Assembly: GCF_009727055.1 (NCBI RefSeq)
Contig: NC_052353.1
Coordinates: 41,029,729 to 41,093,728, forward strand
Direction of reading: 5' to 3'
DNA: 64,000 nucleotides
Source of the DNA: Benincasa hispida
Taxonomy: Eukaryota > Streptophyta > Magnoliopsida > Cucurbitales > Cucurbitaceae
Under the pieces are notes generated by a model that was not told the DNA's origin, searched no databases, and was given only the letters and a program-made list of their open reading frames with translations. Positions 21,655 through 32,796 of this stretch are shown here, piece by piece. Within the stretch, counting starts at the first letter, position 1; the number at the start of each line of letters is the position of its first letter. The translations under genes were made by a program, and so were the position numbers.

Positions 21655-22118
21655 AAAGTAGTAAAAAGTTATTTTTTTTCGTGAAAGCACGGTTACCCTA
21701 ACCGCCCATCAACTGGACAGACGGGTGACAGTGCATGCGTGTGGTGAAAAAATTATACTTCCACCACCACCACACTTTTGAAACTCTCTTTCAAACATTT
21801 ATATATATATTCACTTGCCAAACCTAAATCTTCTAATGTGGGACAACTTGAACCTCTTTTCTCTTAAAATTATTATTATTATTATATTTTTTTTATTATT
21901 ATTATTATTTAATTATTATTATTATTGCTATGGACCAAAATCCAAAAATCATTATCAACAATGATGATACCCGCCATCCATCAACTTATTCCCAAATGAT
22001 TCAAAGCTAGTTTTGAATTCCACCACTCAAAAGCTCTTGCCTCACTCCACTCCAAAGAACAACTCTCTCAAGTGAAAATGGATATTAAAATATCTTAAAG
22101 ATAAAAAATGAGTTAAAA
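21655..22118. other. AT-rich spacer with ATT microsatellite
   Basis: ATT trinucleotide repeats lie at about 21868-21926. No gene is seen. Confidence 0.5.
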
Positions 22119-22123
22119 AAGAT

Positions 22124-23206
22124 TGTTCGCATGAGATTTCAAGAGAAATTTATTTCGTGGAACTTGAACTTTATATTTGTATGAATTTTGTGGAAAGTGT
22201 GTATAATATCTAATACATAATATTTTGATGCTTTCAAAATAAACTACAGTCTTTAAGCTGGTTGATCTTCTTAAATAATCGGTCTTTGGGCTTGTATCTT
22301 CAAAGGACTTTGGTCTTCAGAATACTTGTATCTCCAAAGGACTTCAGTCTTCAAGTGTGGTCAGAATGTTTGTATTGTCAAAGAACTTTGGTCTTCAGAA
22401 TGCTTGTATCTCCAAAGGAATTCAGTCTTCAAACATGGTTAGCTTCAAGAGTCAAGAAGTCTTCTAATTGTAGAGAATTCCCTCTAAGTTCTCTAGAGTG
22501 TAGAATTGTTGACCCCTCCAAATGAGGAGAGCTTCTCTATTTATAGAGTTCACAGGTGGGCTTGGGCTTGGGCTTGGCCCTTGGGTTTGAGGAGATTGAA
22601 TCTTCAGCTTGTAGGGTGTGAAGATACGGTCAGTTTGTTGAAATATTCTAATCATCAAAGCTTTAAATAGTTCAGATCTTCAGTTCTTCAGAATTTCAGT
22701 CTTCAAAACTTGAGAAGCTTCGGTCTTCAACACTTGAGAGCTTGAGTCTTGGATCTTAGGAGCTTAAATCTTCAGAGCTTTAATATGTCTTCTGATCTTC
22801 AGAGCTTTAGTGTCTTCTGATCTTCAGAGCTTTGATATGTCTTCTGATCTTTAGAGCTTTAGTATCTTCTGATCATCAAAGCTTTGGAGAAGTTATGTTC
22901 TTCAGATCCTTGGAGCTTCAGACTTCAGATAGATAATACCTCTATTTATAGAGGTTTCTCATGGGTTTTACATGGGCTTGGGCCTAAATGGGCTCAAATT
23001 GGGTTTGGGCCCATTTGTTGTTGGGCCGAAATACTGGGTTTGAGCTTAATCTTTAATTTAGCCCAAAATTTCACAATGGGTTTGAATTGGGTTGGGTCCG
23101 AGTGGCTTTAATTACTCGATCCAATTCAACTTATAATTTTTTAATAGACTCGGGCTTTCATTAATGATGTGGCAACTCATGATTCGCTGAAATTCCTCAT
23201 TCAACA
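22124..23206 (-). repeat. Solo LTR, same family as the LARD-like element at 37188
   Basis: On the minus strand it begins TGTTGAATG and ends ATGCGAACA, as the LTR at 37188-38216 does. The perfect 5-bp duplication AAGAT flanks it (22119-22123 and 23207-23211). It is 1083 bp and has a TATA-like CTATAAATAGAGG near 22940 (minus strand) and another near 22540. Repeats built on TCTTCAGAGCTTTAG (about 22640-22880) and on TCCAAAGGACTT (about 22300-22440) fill its 3' half. No internal region is left, so it is a solo LTR. Confidence 0.9.
22640..22880 (+). repeat. Short tandem repeats inside the solo LTR
   Basis: TCTTCTGATCTTCAGAGCTT recurs about every 25-30 bases with small changes. It is part of the LTR and corresponds to the array region of the related LTR at 37870-38100. 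Confidence 0.7.
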
Positions 23207-24570
23207 AAGATTTTAGAATAAGAAAGTACATATTATAGTATTGAATTCATCATAACGTCTAAAATTATTTTTTAAATTTGTAAATATGTTTAAAATAAAA
23301 TTTGTCTTAAAGCTCATTAAAAATTGATATAAGATAGAAAAATAATACTTCTTATACTTTTGACAACCTAAACATAGTTTAATTAATCTAAGCATTACTT
23401 TTCTTCCCATGGGCGGGATATTGAAAATTTTCACTCATTGAACTTATAAAATATTTTTTTAGATTCTAAACTTTGTTATTTCTTTTATTTTAATAAATAA
23501 GTTTTTAAAATGTATTTTAACAAATACTTAAAATTAATATGTTAAAAAATCACATCAAATTTTATAAAAATGTTATTACACGATTTCCTATTGGGAATCT
23601 ATCTTTAATGCTACATAAAAATCACTACTAAACCTAAAAACATCAAGAGGCATTTGGATTAAGGGAATTGAGATAGAAATAAGAGTGAGAATAGATAAAA
23701 AAAAAAAAAAAAATGCATTCTCTTGTTTGGTACAAGTTTTGAAGTTTTAGGCAAAGGAATAAGTTATTTCCAAGCATTTCTTATACCCATAGATGATATC
23801 CATCCAAAAGTATAGGTTTTCTTGATGTCCACTTTCTTCCTTATATTTTATTTTATATTATTAAAATTAATTAATATATGAATATTAAATTTATAATTTA
23901 GAAAATTAAATTTTAAATTATAATATTTAAATTTAACTACTCTAAATTCATAAATAAATAAATTAATTATATAATAAATCGTAAAGAACCGAGACATTAA
24001 TACTATTAGTTCGTTAATAAATTATATATGTAGCTAATTAATTGTCATTATGATTAATATTTTATGAGTTTTTTTTTAACAATTACAATTAGTTTACCAT
24101 TGGTTAATTATAATTCATTAATTTTTAATTACAAAATGTTACTTTTATTTTTTTAAACCAATTTTGATTGTTTTATTAATTAGCATCATATTTATATAAA
24201 TTCATCAAATTGATATATCAAATTATATAATCAACTCACTTTAATTATAAACTACTCATTTTACAAATATTTGTAATTAATAATTCAATTATTTTTACTA
24301 TTTGATAGTTAAATAATTAATTTTGCTCAAAACTTTGAATTGAATTTATTGTTTATCAATTAGTCTATCAAAATTTTATAGAAGTGTCCATGATTAATTT
24401 TATAAATAAAATCCAAAGTTAATTTGTTACATAAAATTTGATAACGTTCTCATGTACAAACAAACACAGTCATCTTTAGTTCACAGCAATTTTATTCCCA
24501 AACTTTTTATTTTCAGGTATACTTAATTCCTAGATATCTTTAAAACCTTAAACCAAATGTAAAACTATAT

Positions 24571-24737
24571 TGAAATTCAATCTTGTACACATCACTTTTC
24601 AAATTTTCTATTATTTATTTAATTGCTTCCTTTTGAGTAAGACCAAATGACCTCATGAGTAAAATGAAATTCAATCTTGTACACATCACTTTTCAAATTT
24701 TCTATTATTTATTTAATTGCTTCCTTTTGAGTAAGAC
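24571..24737. repeat. Exact 73-bp tandem duplication
   Basis: 24571-24643 and 24665-24737 are identical over 73 bases and are separated by 21 bases (period 94). In such AT-rich neutral DNA full identity suggests a recent duplication or an assembly slip. Confidence 0.9.
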
Positions 24738-26468
24738 TATTATATATATATATATAATTCACAACTTTGTCTTTGATTTCAAAACTATCTCTATTCTTTC
24801 AAAAATTACTTCTTTGGCATTTCAATTGAAAAACATTGTGGTGGTGGCCTAGAGTTGTGTGACCCTAATTTTCACTTTAGTTCACCATCACACAATTACA
24901 AATGGTTTTTATTTTCATTTAATACTCTACAAATTTTTATTTAAAAGATATTTTTGGAACGTTTGCAAAAAGTTAAAAGTAATATTACATCTTTGGAAAG
25001 AATAGAAGTATTTTCAAAACAAAAGACAAAGTATAAATTTTTTAAAAAAATAATAATAATAATTTAGCCATCTAATAAAGTACAATATATGTGGTTGTGA
25101 AGATTTGAGTTTATAACCTTGAGGAGCAACTAGTAAGTGCTTGGATTGTTGAGTTATGCTTGTGTTAGCAATAATCAAACTCATTAACATAATTCAACAA
25201 CTATAACATTTATTTTTCTCTTTCGGTCATACTTTATTTGATTATATCTTTTAAGCTTCAACAAGTGGACTAATCAATAACAAATGTTCTAGCTAGTCGA
25301 ATGACATTATATTATCGACCAAGAGGAAAGTTCCAATGTCCATCTTTGAATTTCATTTAACTAAACAGAACTATTTGCAACCATTTGCAGATAGAAGTTC
25401 AAACCCTCACTAAATGGTACTAAAAAAAATAAAATTTGGAAAAAATGTCAGTTTATACCCCTAAACTTTGGTATTTTGATTAATTAAAACTCTAGACTCA
25501 CAATTGTATCAATTAAATCCATGAATTGTTGTTAAGTACATCAATTTACTTTCTTCATTACGTTTTGGTTGGAAAAACGTGGCCTAATACTTCTATTTGT
25601 ATCAATTGTTATTAAACTCCTAAACTTTTATTTATGTATCAATCTAGACTTAATTAGAATTTTATTTGAGAACTGTCTATGCTGATAAGTTGAGAATTGT
25701 CCATGCATCAATTCTGATCGTTCATTTTTTGTGAAACCGACATTTGAAGAAGTCTACAAATATGTTATTAATCATGAAAAATAATCTTAATCAATAGTCT
25801 AAATTGATTAGTTAATAAAAATTTAAAAGTTCAATTGATATAAATTATAAGTTTGATACAATGTTTTTCAAATAAAATAGTGTAAATTGGTACACATTTA
25901 CAAAAATTCAAACTTTAAATTGATACAAACGCAGTATAAATTCTCATTTAAATATTCATGATAAGTAACATACAAAATGAATCAAATCAAATTGATTGTT
26001 GAATTTGAAAAAACTTGACCCAAAATTTGTTGTGCGTCATGAAATTCGGTAAAAAATTGAAGCATTTTCGTCTCGAATTCTTGCACAGTTTATGCTCCAT
26101 TCACATGAGAGTGATTTTGAAATTGTTAAAGCCAACTCTATCATGTTCAAAATCACTTTCAACATATTTTTAATCATGCAAAATCAATTTAATATTAAAT
26201 TATTTAAATTTTACACTTTTCGAGGTAAACTTATTATCAAATATGATTTAGAATGATTAAAAGCATATTTTGGAGTAGTTTTGAAAGTGATAAAAATGAT
26301 TTTAACCATTTCAAACATCACTCCTAAACATGCACTATGCCTTCCTATGCAAAGCCGATTACTTCTTCATAAAATCCCCTCCTCTTTCTGCTTTTTCACC
26401 TAAATTCTTCTGATTTCTAGTGATTTCTACTCTCATCTTTCTTCTCTACCTGTCTTACTTTCTGGTTT

Positions 26469-26505
26469 TCTTTCTTTCTTTCTTTCTTTCTTCCTTTCTT
26501 TCGTT
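26469..26505. repeat. TTTC microsatellite downstream of the PPR gene
   Basis: TTTC units are repeated about eight times with one change. It lies about 120 bp past the stop of the minus-strand PPR gene, in its probable 3' region. Confidence 0.8.
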
Positions 26506-26623
26506 CTTATGAACCCACTAGCGATCTCCTTGATGTCAGTTGTGAAAGGGGTTCTTCATTTTCAACACTGACAACTCATGTTCGTAATTAACAAACCAAT
26601 GCTCATCATTCCCGACACTGACA

Positions 26624-29290
26624 CTAAGAAAATCCATTGGATTTAACCTCATGATGCCCATTTTCTTCAACCTCCTCAACTTGTATGGTGTCTGTATCAA
26701 GCGCATAGTCAGACCTTCTCATATCACAAATCAGCAGATCAAGCAGCTCATAGATCATTTCACATTTAGGATGTGCTTTCTCACAAACAAGAAATGTATG
26801 TACTTCATCTTTTACCTCAATCCAGCTACAACCTGGCTCCTTTTTCAAATTGTGAGATCTCATTGTTTGTCTCATCTTTGAGACTTGCTGCCACATGCCT
26901 GCATCAGCATAAACATTTGATAGAAGGGTGTAAGCAGCTGAGTCTTCTGGATCCAATTGCAAAAGTGAACCAGCCGCCTTTTCTGCAACTTCTACATTTC
27001 CCTGTATTTTGCAGATACTAAGTAGAGTTCTCCATATAATTGCATCTGCTTCAAATGGCATGTCCTGAATGAGTTTCAATGCTTCTCCTACTTGGCCTGA
27101 TCTCCCTAGAATATCCACCATACATGAGTAGTGCTCAAGTTGGGGTTCTAAACCATAGACACTTGCCATTTTGTGAAAATAACATAAGCCCTTCTCAGCA
27201 TTTCCCACGTGCGAACAAGCTCGGAGGACCGAAACAAAAGTTGCATGGTTTGGTTTCATATTCTCAAGGAGCATACGTTCAAAAAGCTCAAGGGCCATTT
27301 CCCCAAGACCGTGGTGGGCACATCCACAGATCATGGCATTCCATGTGACAGAATCTCGCTTGGGAGCTTTCTGAAACATAAGTAAAGAGTCGCGCATATT
27401 TCCGCATTTCGAGTACATGTCAACAAGGGTGCTGGCTATGTACACATCTGATTGCAATTCCAGCTTGATAATTTGTGCATGGATTTGCTTTCCTAGTCCA
27501 ATAGTAGCCAAGTTAGCACAAGTATCCAGAACGGTTGCATAAGTGAAATTGTCAGGCTCAACACCCATTTCCAACATATGAGAGAAAAATCTTTGTGAAT
27601 CTTCACTTTTCTTTTGCAATGAAAATCCTGAAATGATTGCATTCCATGAGACCATTGTTTGTTCTTCCAGCCGGTAATGGATCTTTTCTGCCTCTTCCAT
27701 CATTCCACATTTGCAATACATATCAACAAGGGCACTTCCTACAAACATGTCAAGATCCATTCCAGATTTGATAATTCTTCCATGAACCTCCATGCCATGA
27801 CTGAAAGCTTGCTGACCTGCACAAGCCTTTAAAACACTACCGTATGTGAACTCATCAGGTTCCATCTTTGAACGTAGCATTGTACCAAAATGTGAGAGTG
27901 TTTTCTCATCGCTTTCATTCTGCTCACAAGCTGTGATGATAGCATTCCAAGACACTGCATCCCTTATTTCCATTTCATCAAACAGGCAAGAAGCCTCCAC
28001 TACAGCTCCACATTTGCCATACATATCCAAGATGGCGTTTGCAACACATATATTTGACGATAAATTAGACTTAATGGCTAATCCATGTAGCTGAAGGCCC
28101 TCAGAGTGCCCTTTGATCACTGCAGCTGCACTTAATGCACCAGAAAGAGATATTTCATCAAAACTGAAACTGGTCTTTTGCAACTGAAGAAATAGCTTTA
28201 GAGCTTGAAACCCTCGCTCATTTCGAGCATACCCAATTATCATGGCATTGTAAGATTGCAAGTTATGGTCTGGTAACAAGCTAAATAGCTTGTGGGCATC
28301 AGACATGTTGTCACACTTAGCATACATATCCATAGTAGCAGTTCCTACAACAACATCAGATCCAAAGTCAGCCTTTAATGCATGGCAATGCAACTGAGTA
28401 CCTAATCTAGAGGCTGATAATCCTGCACAAGACCTAAAGACACTAGCATAAGTAGATTGACTCACCCCAATTCCCCTCCTTTGCATCTCTTTGAATAGTT
28501 TAAGACCCCTAACCAACTGATCATTCTGAACACAGCCTGCAATTGCAGCACTCCATGAAATCCAATTCTTATCTGGCAGTTCAGAGAAAACACAAAGTGA
28601 ATCCTCTAATCTGTTACACTTTGCATACATATCCAGTAGAGCACTCCCTGTCACAACATCATAAGCAAAACCCATTTGCACTGCAATACAATGAATTTGA
28701 ATGCCCAGAACCTGGTCTTCCAACAAAGAGCAAACTTTTAAAGAAACCGCCAGCGTAGTATGGTCAAACATAACTCCCGTTTCTCTCATTTTAAAAAAGA
28801 TAGAAATCGACTTTTGTATGTCACCATTTTGCAAGTACCCAGAAATCAAAGAATTCCATGAAACCACATCTCCATGATGAGGCATGGAATCAAACACCGC
28901 CTGTGCAACCTCCATCTTTCCAGCCCCTGCACAGCCAAAAACCATGGTGTTCCAAGACACAATGTCCCTCTGTGGCATTTCCTCAAACACCTTAAACGCA
29001 TACTCCAAAGCGCAACATTTGACATACATTTGGATTAAACAATTAGTTACAAACACAGTGGGTTCGAACCCAGATAGAATCATGTGAGCATGAGCTTCCT
29101 TACCTGGTTTTAGAGCTCTTCGGTTGGAGCATTCCTGAAATATATGAGAGAAAGTCTTCCTCGTAGATGAGATTGTTTGGGTTGTAGTGAAAGTTGAAGC
29201 TGTACACAATTGTAGAAGTTTGGTAGATGTTTTCAATGGCAGATATAAAATTCTTAAAGACGAAAAGCGAGAGAGAAAAGCCATCAACAA
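26624..29290 (-). CDS. MEF13: Pentatricopeptide repeat protein, PLS-E/E+ class, probable mitochondrial RNA editing factor
   Basis: A single uninterrupted frame of 888 codons, intronless as most plant PPR genes are. The first 45 or so residues (MLMAFLSRFSSLRILYLP and so on) are rich in Ser, Thr, Leu and Arg with no acidic residue, like a mitochondrial presequence. From about residue 55 to 750 it is made of PLS-type repeats, with recurring VSWNAMI/VSWNAII, LVDMYCKCG/LLDMYAKC and FTYATVL steps. The C-terminus has the E and E+ signatures (IWRTLLSICKIQGNVEVAEK, then GCSWIEVKDEVHTFLV and KAHP) and no DYW deaminase domain. Such proteins bind organelle RNA site-specifically and direct C-to-U editing. 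The repeat order and length resemble Arabidopsis At3g02330 (MEF13); the orthology is inferred from memory of that protein. The start at 29290 is the first ATG; a second in-frame ATG is two codons later. Confidence 0.93.
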   Translation of the reverse strand: MLMAFLSRFSSLRILYLPLKTSTKLLQLCTASTFTTTQTISSTRKTFSHIFQECSNRRALKPGKEAHAHMILSGFEPTVFVTNCLIQMYVKCCALEYAFKVFEEMPQRDIVSWNTMVFGCAGAGKMEVAQAVFDSMPHHGDVVSWNSLISGYLQNGDIQKSISIFFKMRETGVMFDHTTLAVSLKVCSLLEDQVLGIQIHCIAVQMGFAYDVVTGSALLDMYAKCNRLEDSLCVFSELPDKNWISWSAAIAGCVQNDQLVRGLKLFKEMQRRGIGVSQSTYASVFRSCAGLSASRLGTQLHCHALKADFGSDVVVGTATMDMYAKCDNMSDAHKLFSLLPDHNLQSYNAMIIGYARNERGFQALKLFLQLQKTSFSFDEISLSGALSAAAVIKGHSEGLQLHGLAIKSNLSSNICVANAILDMYGKCGAVVEASCLFDEMEIRDAVSWNAIITACEQNESDEKTLSHFGTMLRSKMEPDEFTYGSVLKACAGQQAFSHGMEVHGRIIKSGMDLDMFVGSALVDMYCKCGMMEEAEKIHYRLEEQTMVSWNAIISGFSLQKKSEDSQRFFSHMLEMGVEPDNFTYATVLDTCANLATIGLGKQIHAQIIKLELQSDVYIASTLVDMYSKCGNMRDSLLMFQKAPKRDSVTWNAMICGCAHHGLGEMALELFERMLLENMKPNHATFVSVLRACSHVGNAEKGLCYFHKMASVYGLEPQLEHYSCMVDILGRSGQVGEALKLIQDMPFEADAIIWRTLLSICKIQGNVEVAEKAAGSLLQLDPEDSAAYTLLSNVYADAGMWQQVSKMRQTMRSHNLKKEPGCSWIEVKDEVHTFLVCEKAHPKCEMIYELLDLLICDMRRSDYALDTDTIQVEEVEENGHHEVKSNGFS

Positions 29291-29508
29291 TGGTACTCAT
29301 GCTTTAGCGGGTGTTGGACCTTCGAACTTAAGCTTCAGTATCTCCTGTCATGGAGTTGTGGACGCACATTTGCAAGCTGCGCAACTTTAGGACATTATTT
29401 ATTTTTCGTTCTTTCATTATTCTATTTTAGTTAAATACTACAACGGGATGAGAAAAATGGCTCTAAAGAATCTAATTCGAGGTCACATAAATTTAAAAAT
29501 AAATTGGC
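29291..29508. other. Upstream region of the PPR gene
   Basis: This short AT-rich stretch lies between the PPR start codon and the tRNA remnant, and is the likely place of the PPR promoter and 5' untranslated region. I see no clear TATA box. Confidence 0.4.
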
Positions 29509-29578
29509 TGGCCCATGTATCAAACTTGCGACCTTCGCGTTATTAGCACGACACTCTAACCAACTGAGCTAATAGGCC
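29509..29578 (-). pseudogene. tRNA-Ile(AAT) pseudogene
   Basis: On the minus strand the acceptor arms GGCCTAT and ATGGGCC pair. The D arm (TTAGCTCAGTTGGTTAGA) and the anticodon arm with loop CTAATAA (anticodon AAT) are those of plant nuclear tRNA-Ile. The gene is 70 nt and not 74 nt to the discriminator A: about four bases of the 3' side of the T stem are missing (GTTTGATAC runs directly into the acceptor strand), so the T arm cannot fold normally. A scanning program might still call it a tRNA; I judge it defective. Confidence 0.85.
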
Positions 29579-29998
29579 ATTTACATTTACAATTTATTAT
29601 TTTCTAAATTAAATCTTTATTCAAGGACTTCATCCTTAATTTTTGTAGATTCAAGAAAAATTCTAGACTATATATATCCCTAACTTTGAGAATCGTATCA
29701 ACTAAAATACAAAACTAATAATTATATCAATTTAAACTGACTAGTAAAGACACCTTTGACCCTTCGCTTAGTAAACCCCTTTTCAAGCCTCCACAGAATT
29801 CCATTCACCCCAGTCCTTAGTAGTATTAACAAAAGAGAACAACCCTCATGTTGTTAATAGATAGAAAGCTTACCGCCCCTCCCTTTATAGTCACAACTGT
29901 TTTCATCGAAAAAAGTTTGTTTTTTGTCAAAGAAGCATGCTTAACATAGCCTATAGCGTAAAAGCATTCAATCCGCGTCTAAAATAAATGAAGGGTAA
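29579..29998. other. Intergenic spacer
   Basis: No gene found. The sequence is less AT-rich than the surrounding spacers but shows no frame or repeat that I recognise. Confidence 0.4.
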
Positions 29999-30380
29999 GG
30001 GCCCATATGCAGAATGCCTTCGTCGTTGGTATTCTTTTCGATCTCTACGCATTTCACCACTCCATCAAAAATTTCCTCTGCCCCTACCGCACTCCAGCTT
30101 GGTAGTTTCCACTGTCTGTCTATGATTGAGCCCTAGGATTTGACGACAGACTTAAAAAGCCATCTACAGACACTTTACGCCCAATCATTCCAGATAACGC
30201 TTGCATCCTCTATATTACCCCAGTTGCTGGCATAGAGTTATTCGATGCTTATTCCCCAGATATCGTCGTTGTTTCTTCTCCAGGAAAAGAAGTTCACGAG
30301 CCGTAGGCCTTCTACCTCCACCACCATGCTCCGTCAGGCTTTCGCCCATTGCTGAAAATTTTTCACTACTGCCTCTCGGT
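29999..30380 (-). pseudogene. rrn16: Plastid 16S rRNA fragment (nuclear plastid DNA)
   Basis: In the orientation given, blocks such as ATCTCTACGCATTTCACC, CCCTACCGCACTCCAGCTTG, GATGCTTATTCCCCAGATA and GTCAGGCTTTCGCCCATTGC are the complement of chloroplast 16S rRNA, over about 380 bases of its 5' half to middle. It is not intact. Many expected CG steps are changed (for example TATTACCCCAGTTGCTGG where the plastid has TATTACCGCGGCTGCTGG), the pattern of cytosine methylation damage in the nucleus. Both ends break off inside the gene. It lies next to another plastid piece in the opposite orientation. Confidence 0.93.
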
Positions 30381-30504
30381 GACACCTGAAGATATAGGTG
30401 TAATGTAGGGTAGTCTCAATGAGATAAGAATTCCATTTGTGAAATGTAGGTTTCAGAAAAAGGAATCGAGGTTATGAGAGTAAGTGGAGTTGGGCGGGCT
30501 ACTC

Positions 30505-30630
30505 TCCAGGTTTGACAATGCTTCACACCCAAAAAGAAGCGAGCTACGTCTGAGTTAAACTTGGAGATGGAAGTTTTCTTTCGTTTCTTGATGGTGAAGT
30601 AAGACTAAGCTCATGAGTTTATTATCCTAG
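30505..30630 (+). pseudogene. Plastid rrn16-trnI spacer fragment (nuclear plastid DNA)
   Basis: TTTGACAATGCTTCACACCC, GTCTGAGTTAAACTTGGAGA and AAGCTCATGAGTTTATTATC match, from memory, the plastid spacer just downstream of 16S rRNA and before trnI-GAU. It is on the plus strand, whereas the adjoining 16S piece is on the minus strand, so the two were rearranged. The 120 bases between them (30381-30504) may also be plastid DNA, but I cannot place them. Confidence 0.7.
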
Positions 30631-30870
30631 TCCCTCGAGCTTTAATTTAATTTGTACCAAAAAAGGTGCACACGCACCCCACTACTTCTTCATTCAGAAG
30701 GGGGGGTGGGGGTAGATGGGACTTATTACTTCCCCTGGGTAAAAGGTGACCTACCCATAAAGTTATGGAAAGTTCAGTAGAATTCTGAAGAAAGACTGTT
30801 GGGGAAAAGGGTCAAACGTTTTGACTTTGTCTCTCGGGATCCACCATGGGTTAGGTTTGGGAGCCATGTG

Positions 30871-32791
30871 TGAAGGAATCTACTTCCTACAGAAGCGTGT
30901 GAACGCCTTGCATTTAGACATTCGTTTTTATGGAAACAAAAAATAGTAAAATAAAACATGCATTTGTAAGATAAACATTCAAACAAAACTATAAGCATGC
31001 TAGAAAAGAGGAAGAATAGAAGAAATTAAAACTCACCTTTGTTTATTCTTCTAGATTTTCTCTTCTGCTGTTATTAACGATCTTAAACTTCTCCTATGAA
31101 GAATGACACCATCAACAAATTTACCTTGCTATTATTTAGGATTCCAAAGAACTTGGAAGAGTGATCTCCAAGAACTTTTGAGGAGGAAAAGGGTAGAGAA
31201 TTTTAGAGAGAAGTTAGAGAGAAAGTGGATGCTTGTATCAAAAAACTCCTTGCCCTAAATGGACTGTAGAAATATATTTATATGGAGAAGAGTTAACCTC
31301 TTCTCCAAGAATTTCCCTTTATACGCTTAGTACTCATAAATTAAATAACTCTTATTTAATTAAATGACACATTAATTAAATAACCATATATTAAATCCTA
31401 TTTAATATACATTTATTTAATTATCATACATATCATATATTTATACTAACCTCCAATTTTCATTATTTTTTAATCAATTAATTAACTATTAATTAATCAA
31501 TTAAATGATTATATTAAATCATATTTAATATGGGGTTAAATAACATATAAATATCACATATTTATATGTGTACATCTCTTTATGAATCAAATTCATATAA
31601 ATCTAATATTTGAATCTTATTCAAATATATCTCTCTTACAAATTTGGATTATAGATCATATCTATAATTAACCATTATATATTAATCTCATTAATATAAA
31701 ATTTCCTCATTTGATTTGAACAATTTAAATCATTCCTCATTACTACCCTTTTGTGATCTAACAAGGGACTTTATAGACCTACAGATTAGAAGTTTCAATG
31801 ATATAAGATTAATTGATTAAACTCCTTAATCCAATTCATCAATATTTATTAACTACTGATCACTCCACTAAAGACCAGTTGTACTCTTCGCACTGTAGAT
31901 ATATTTCTGTGTCTATGGATATAACCAATCAACAGAGCGATGACCCTTCACAAATGCTCATAACTACAATTGGGTCAAAATACCGTTTTACCTCTGCAGT
32001 TATATCTAACTTCTTTAGTACCACTGATTCCTATAATGAACAAACAGTTTATAGTCTAACTATAAACTAACACCTCTCAAGCCAGTGAGAGGTTGAGGCA
32101 TCATTGTTCAAGACCCTGAACCAGCTATTAAGGTTGTAATTTATCTACTTTTCCAAGGAATGGGAATGAGTGAATTCCATTTTATGTAACTGTGTTCCCA
32201 GCTCCCTAGTCAGACAAATCCCCAAAATGATAGGCTTATTGAGTCGACTATCATGGCCACTCTCACCTATATAGATCAAAGGGTTGTCATCATAAACAGG
32301 AGTTCACAACTCACTCAGGATTAAGGTCAAGTCTTCTATGGTCATCCTAGTGAAATATTAGTTTCTTTAAGTAATTGTGTTATAAAGAGAAACTAATTAC
32401 TTCGTGGTCCAATCTATGTATAAACTTCTTTATATAGGATACCCCCACTCCCATGTCTTTATATGAATAATATGGTTCATATTGTTTGTAACACTTATTT
32501 CTCATGTAACAATTACAAGATGAGTCGTATCCGCAGTATTACCAAGATAAGGCACCCAACCTTCATCCATTTACTACAAACTTTTTAGGTTATTACTTGA
32601 ATATAAACCACTTGTATGTCAACCACATACTATTCAAGTGACATCATATAACCTTGGATCTAAGTTTATTGAATTGAATTAATGTTGTCTAAATGTCAAA
32701 TTAAATACCTTTGATTTTATTAGATCAATAATTTGTGTTAATAAAACTACAAACCACAAGATACACTAGATTTAGGACATCAATCTCAACA
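30871..32791 (-). repeat. Solo copia-type LTR
   Basis: On the minus strand it begins TGTTGAGATTGATGTCCTAA at 32791 and ends GATTCCTTCA at 30871. Blocks such as GGATATAACCAATCAACAG and GACCCTTCACAAATGCTCAT are shared with the LTRs of elements 1 and 3. The flanking five bases are ATGTG (30866-30870) and GTGTG (32792-32796), a target duplication with one change. It is 1921 bp with no internal region, so it is a solo LTR. Confidence 0.85.
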
Positions 32792-32796
32792 GTGTG

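Larger units (their letters stand above)
23212..26623. other. AT-rich intergenic region before the PPR gene
   Basis: It is very AT-rich (notably 23830-24450) with no supported gene. It holds an exact 73-bp direct duplication (24571-24643 and 24665-24737), a TA run near 24741-24756 and a TTTC microsatellite at about 26469-26505. The part from about 25430 to 25960 has ends reminiscent of a small inverted-repeat transposon, but I could not define it. Confidence 0.5.

Noticed and set aside
25430..25960. Possible small transposon with inverted ends (TTTATAC and GTATCAATT phrases on both sides)
   Set aside because: The ends do not align well enough and I found no target duplication.
29509..29578. 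Functional tRNA-Ile gene
   Set aside because: The T stem lacks about four bases, so it is recorded as a pseudogene.
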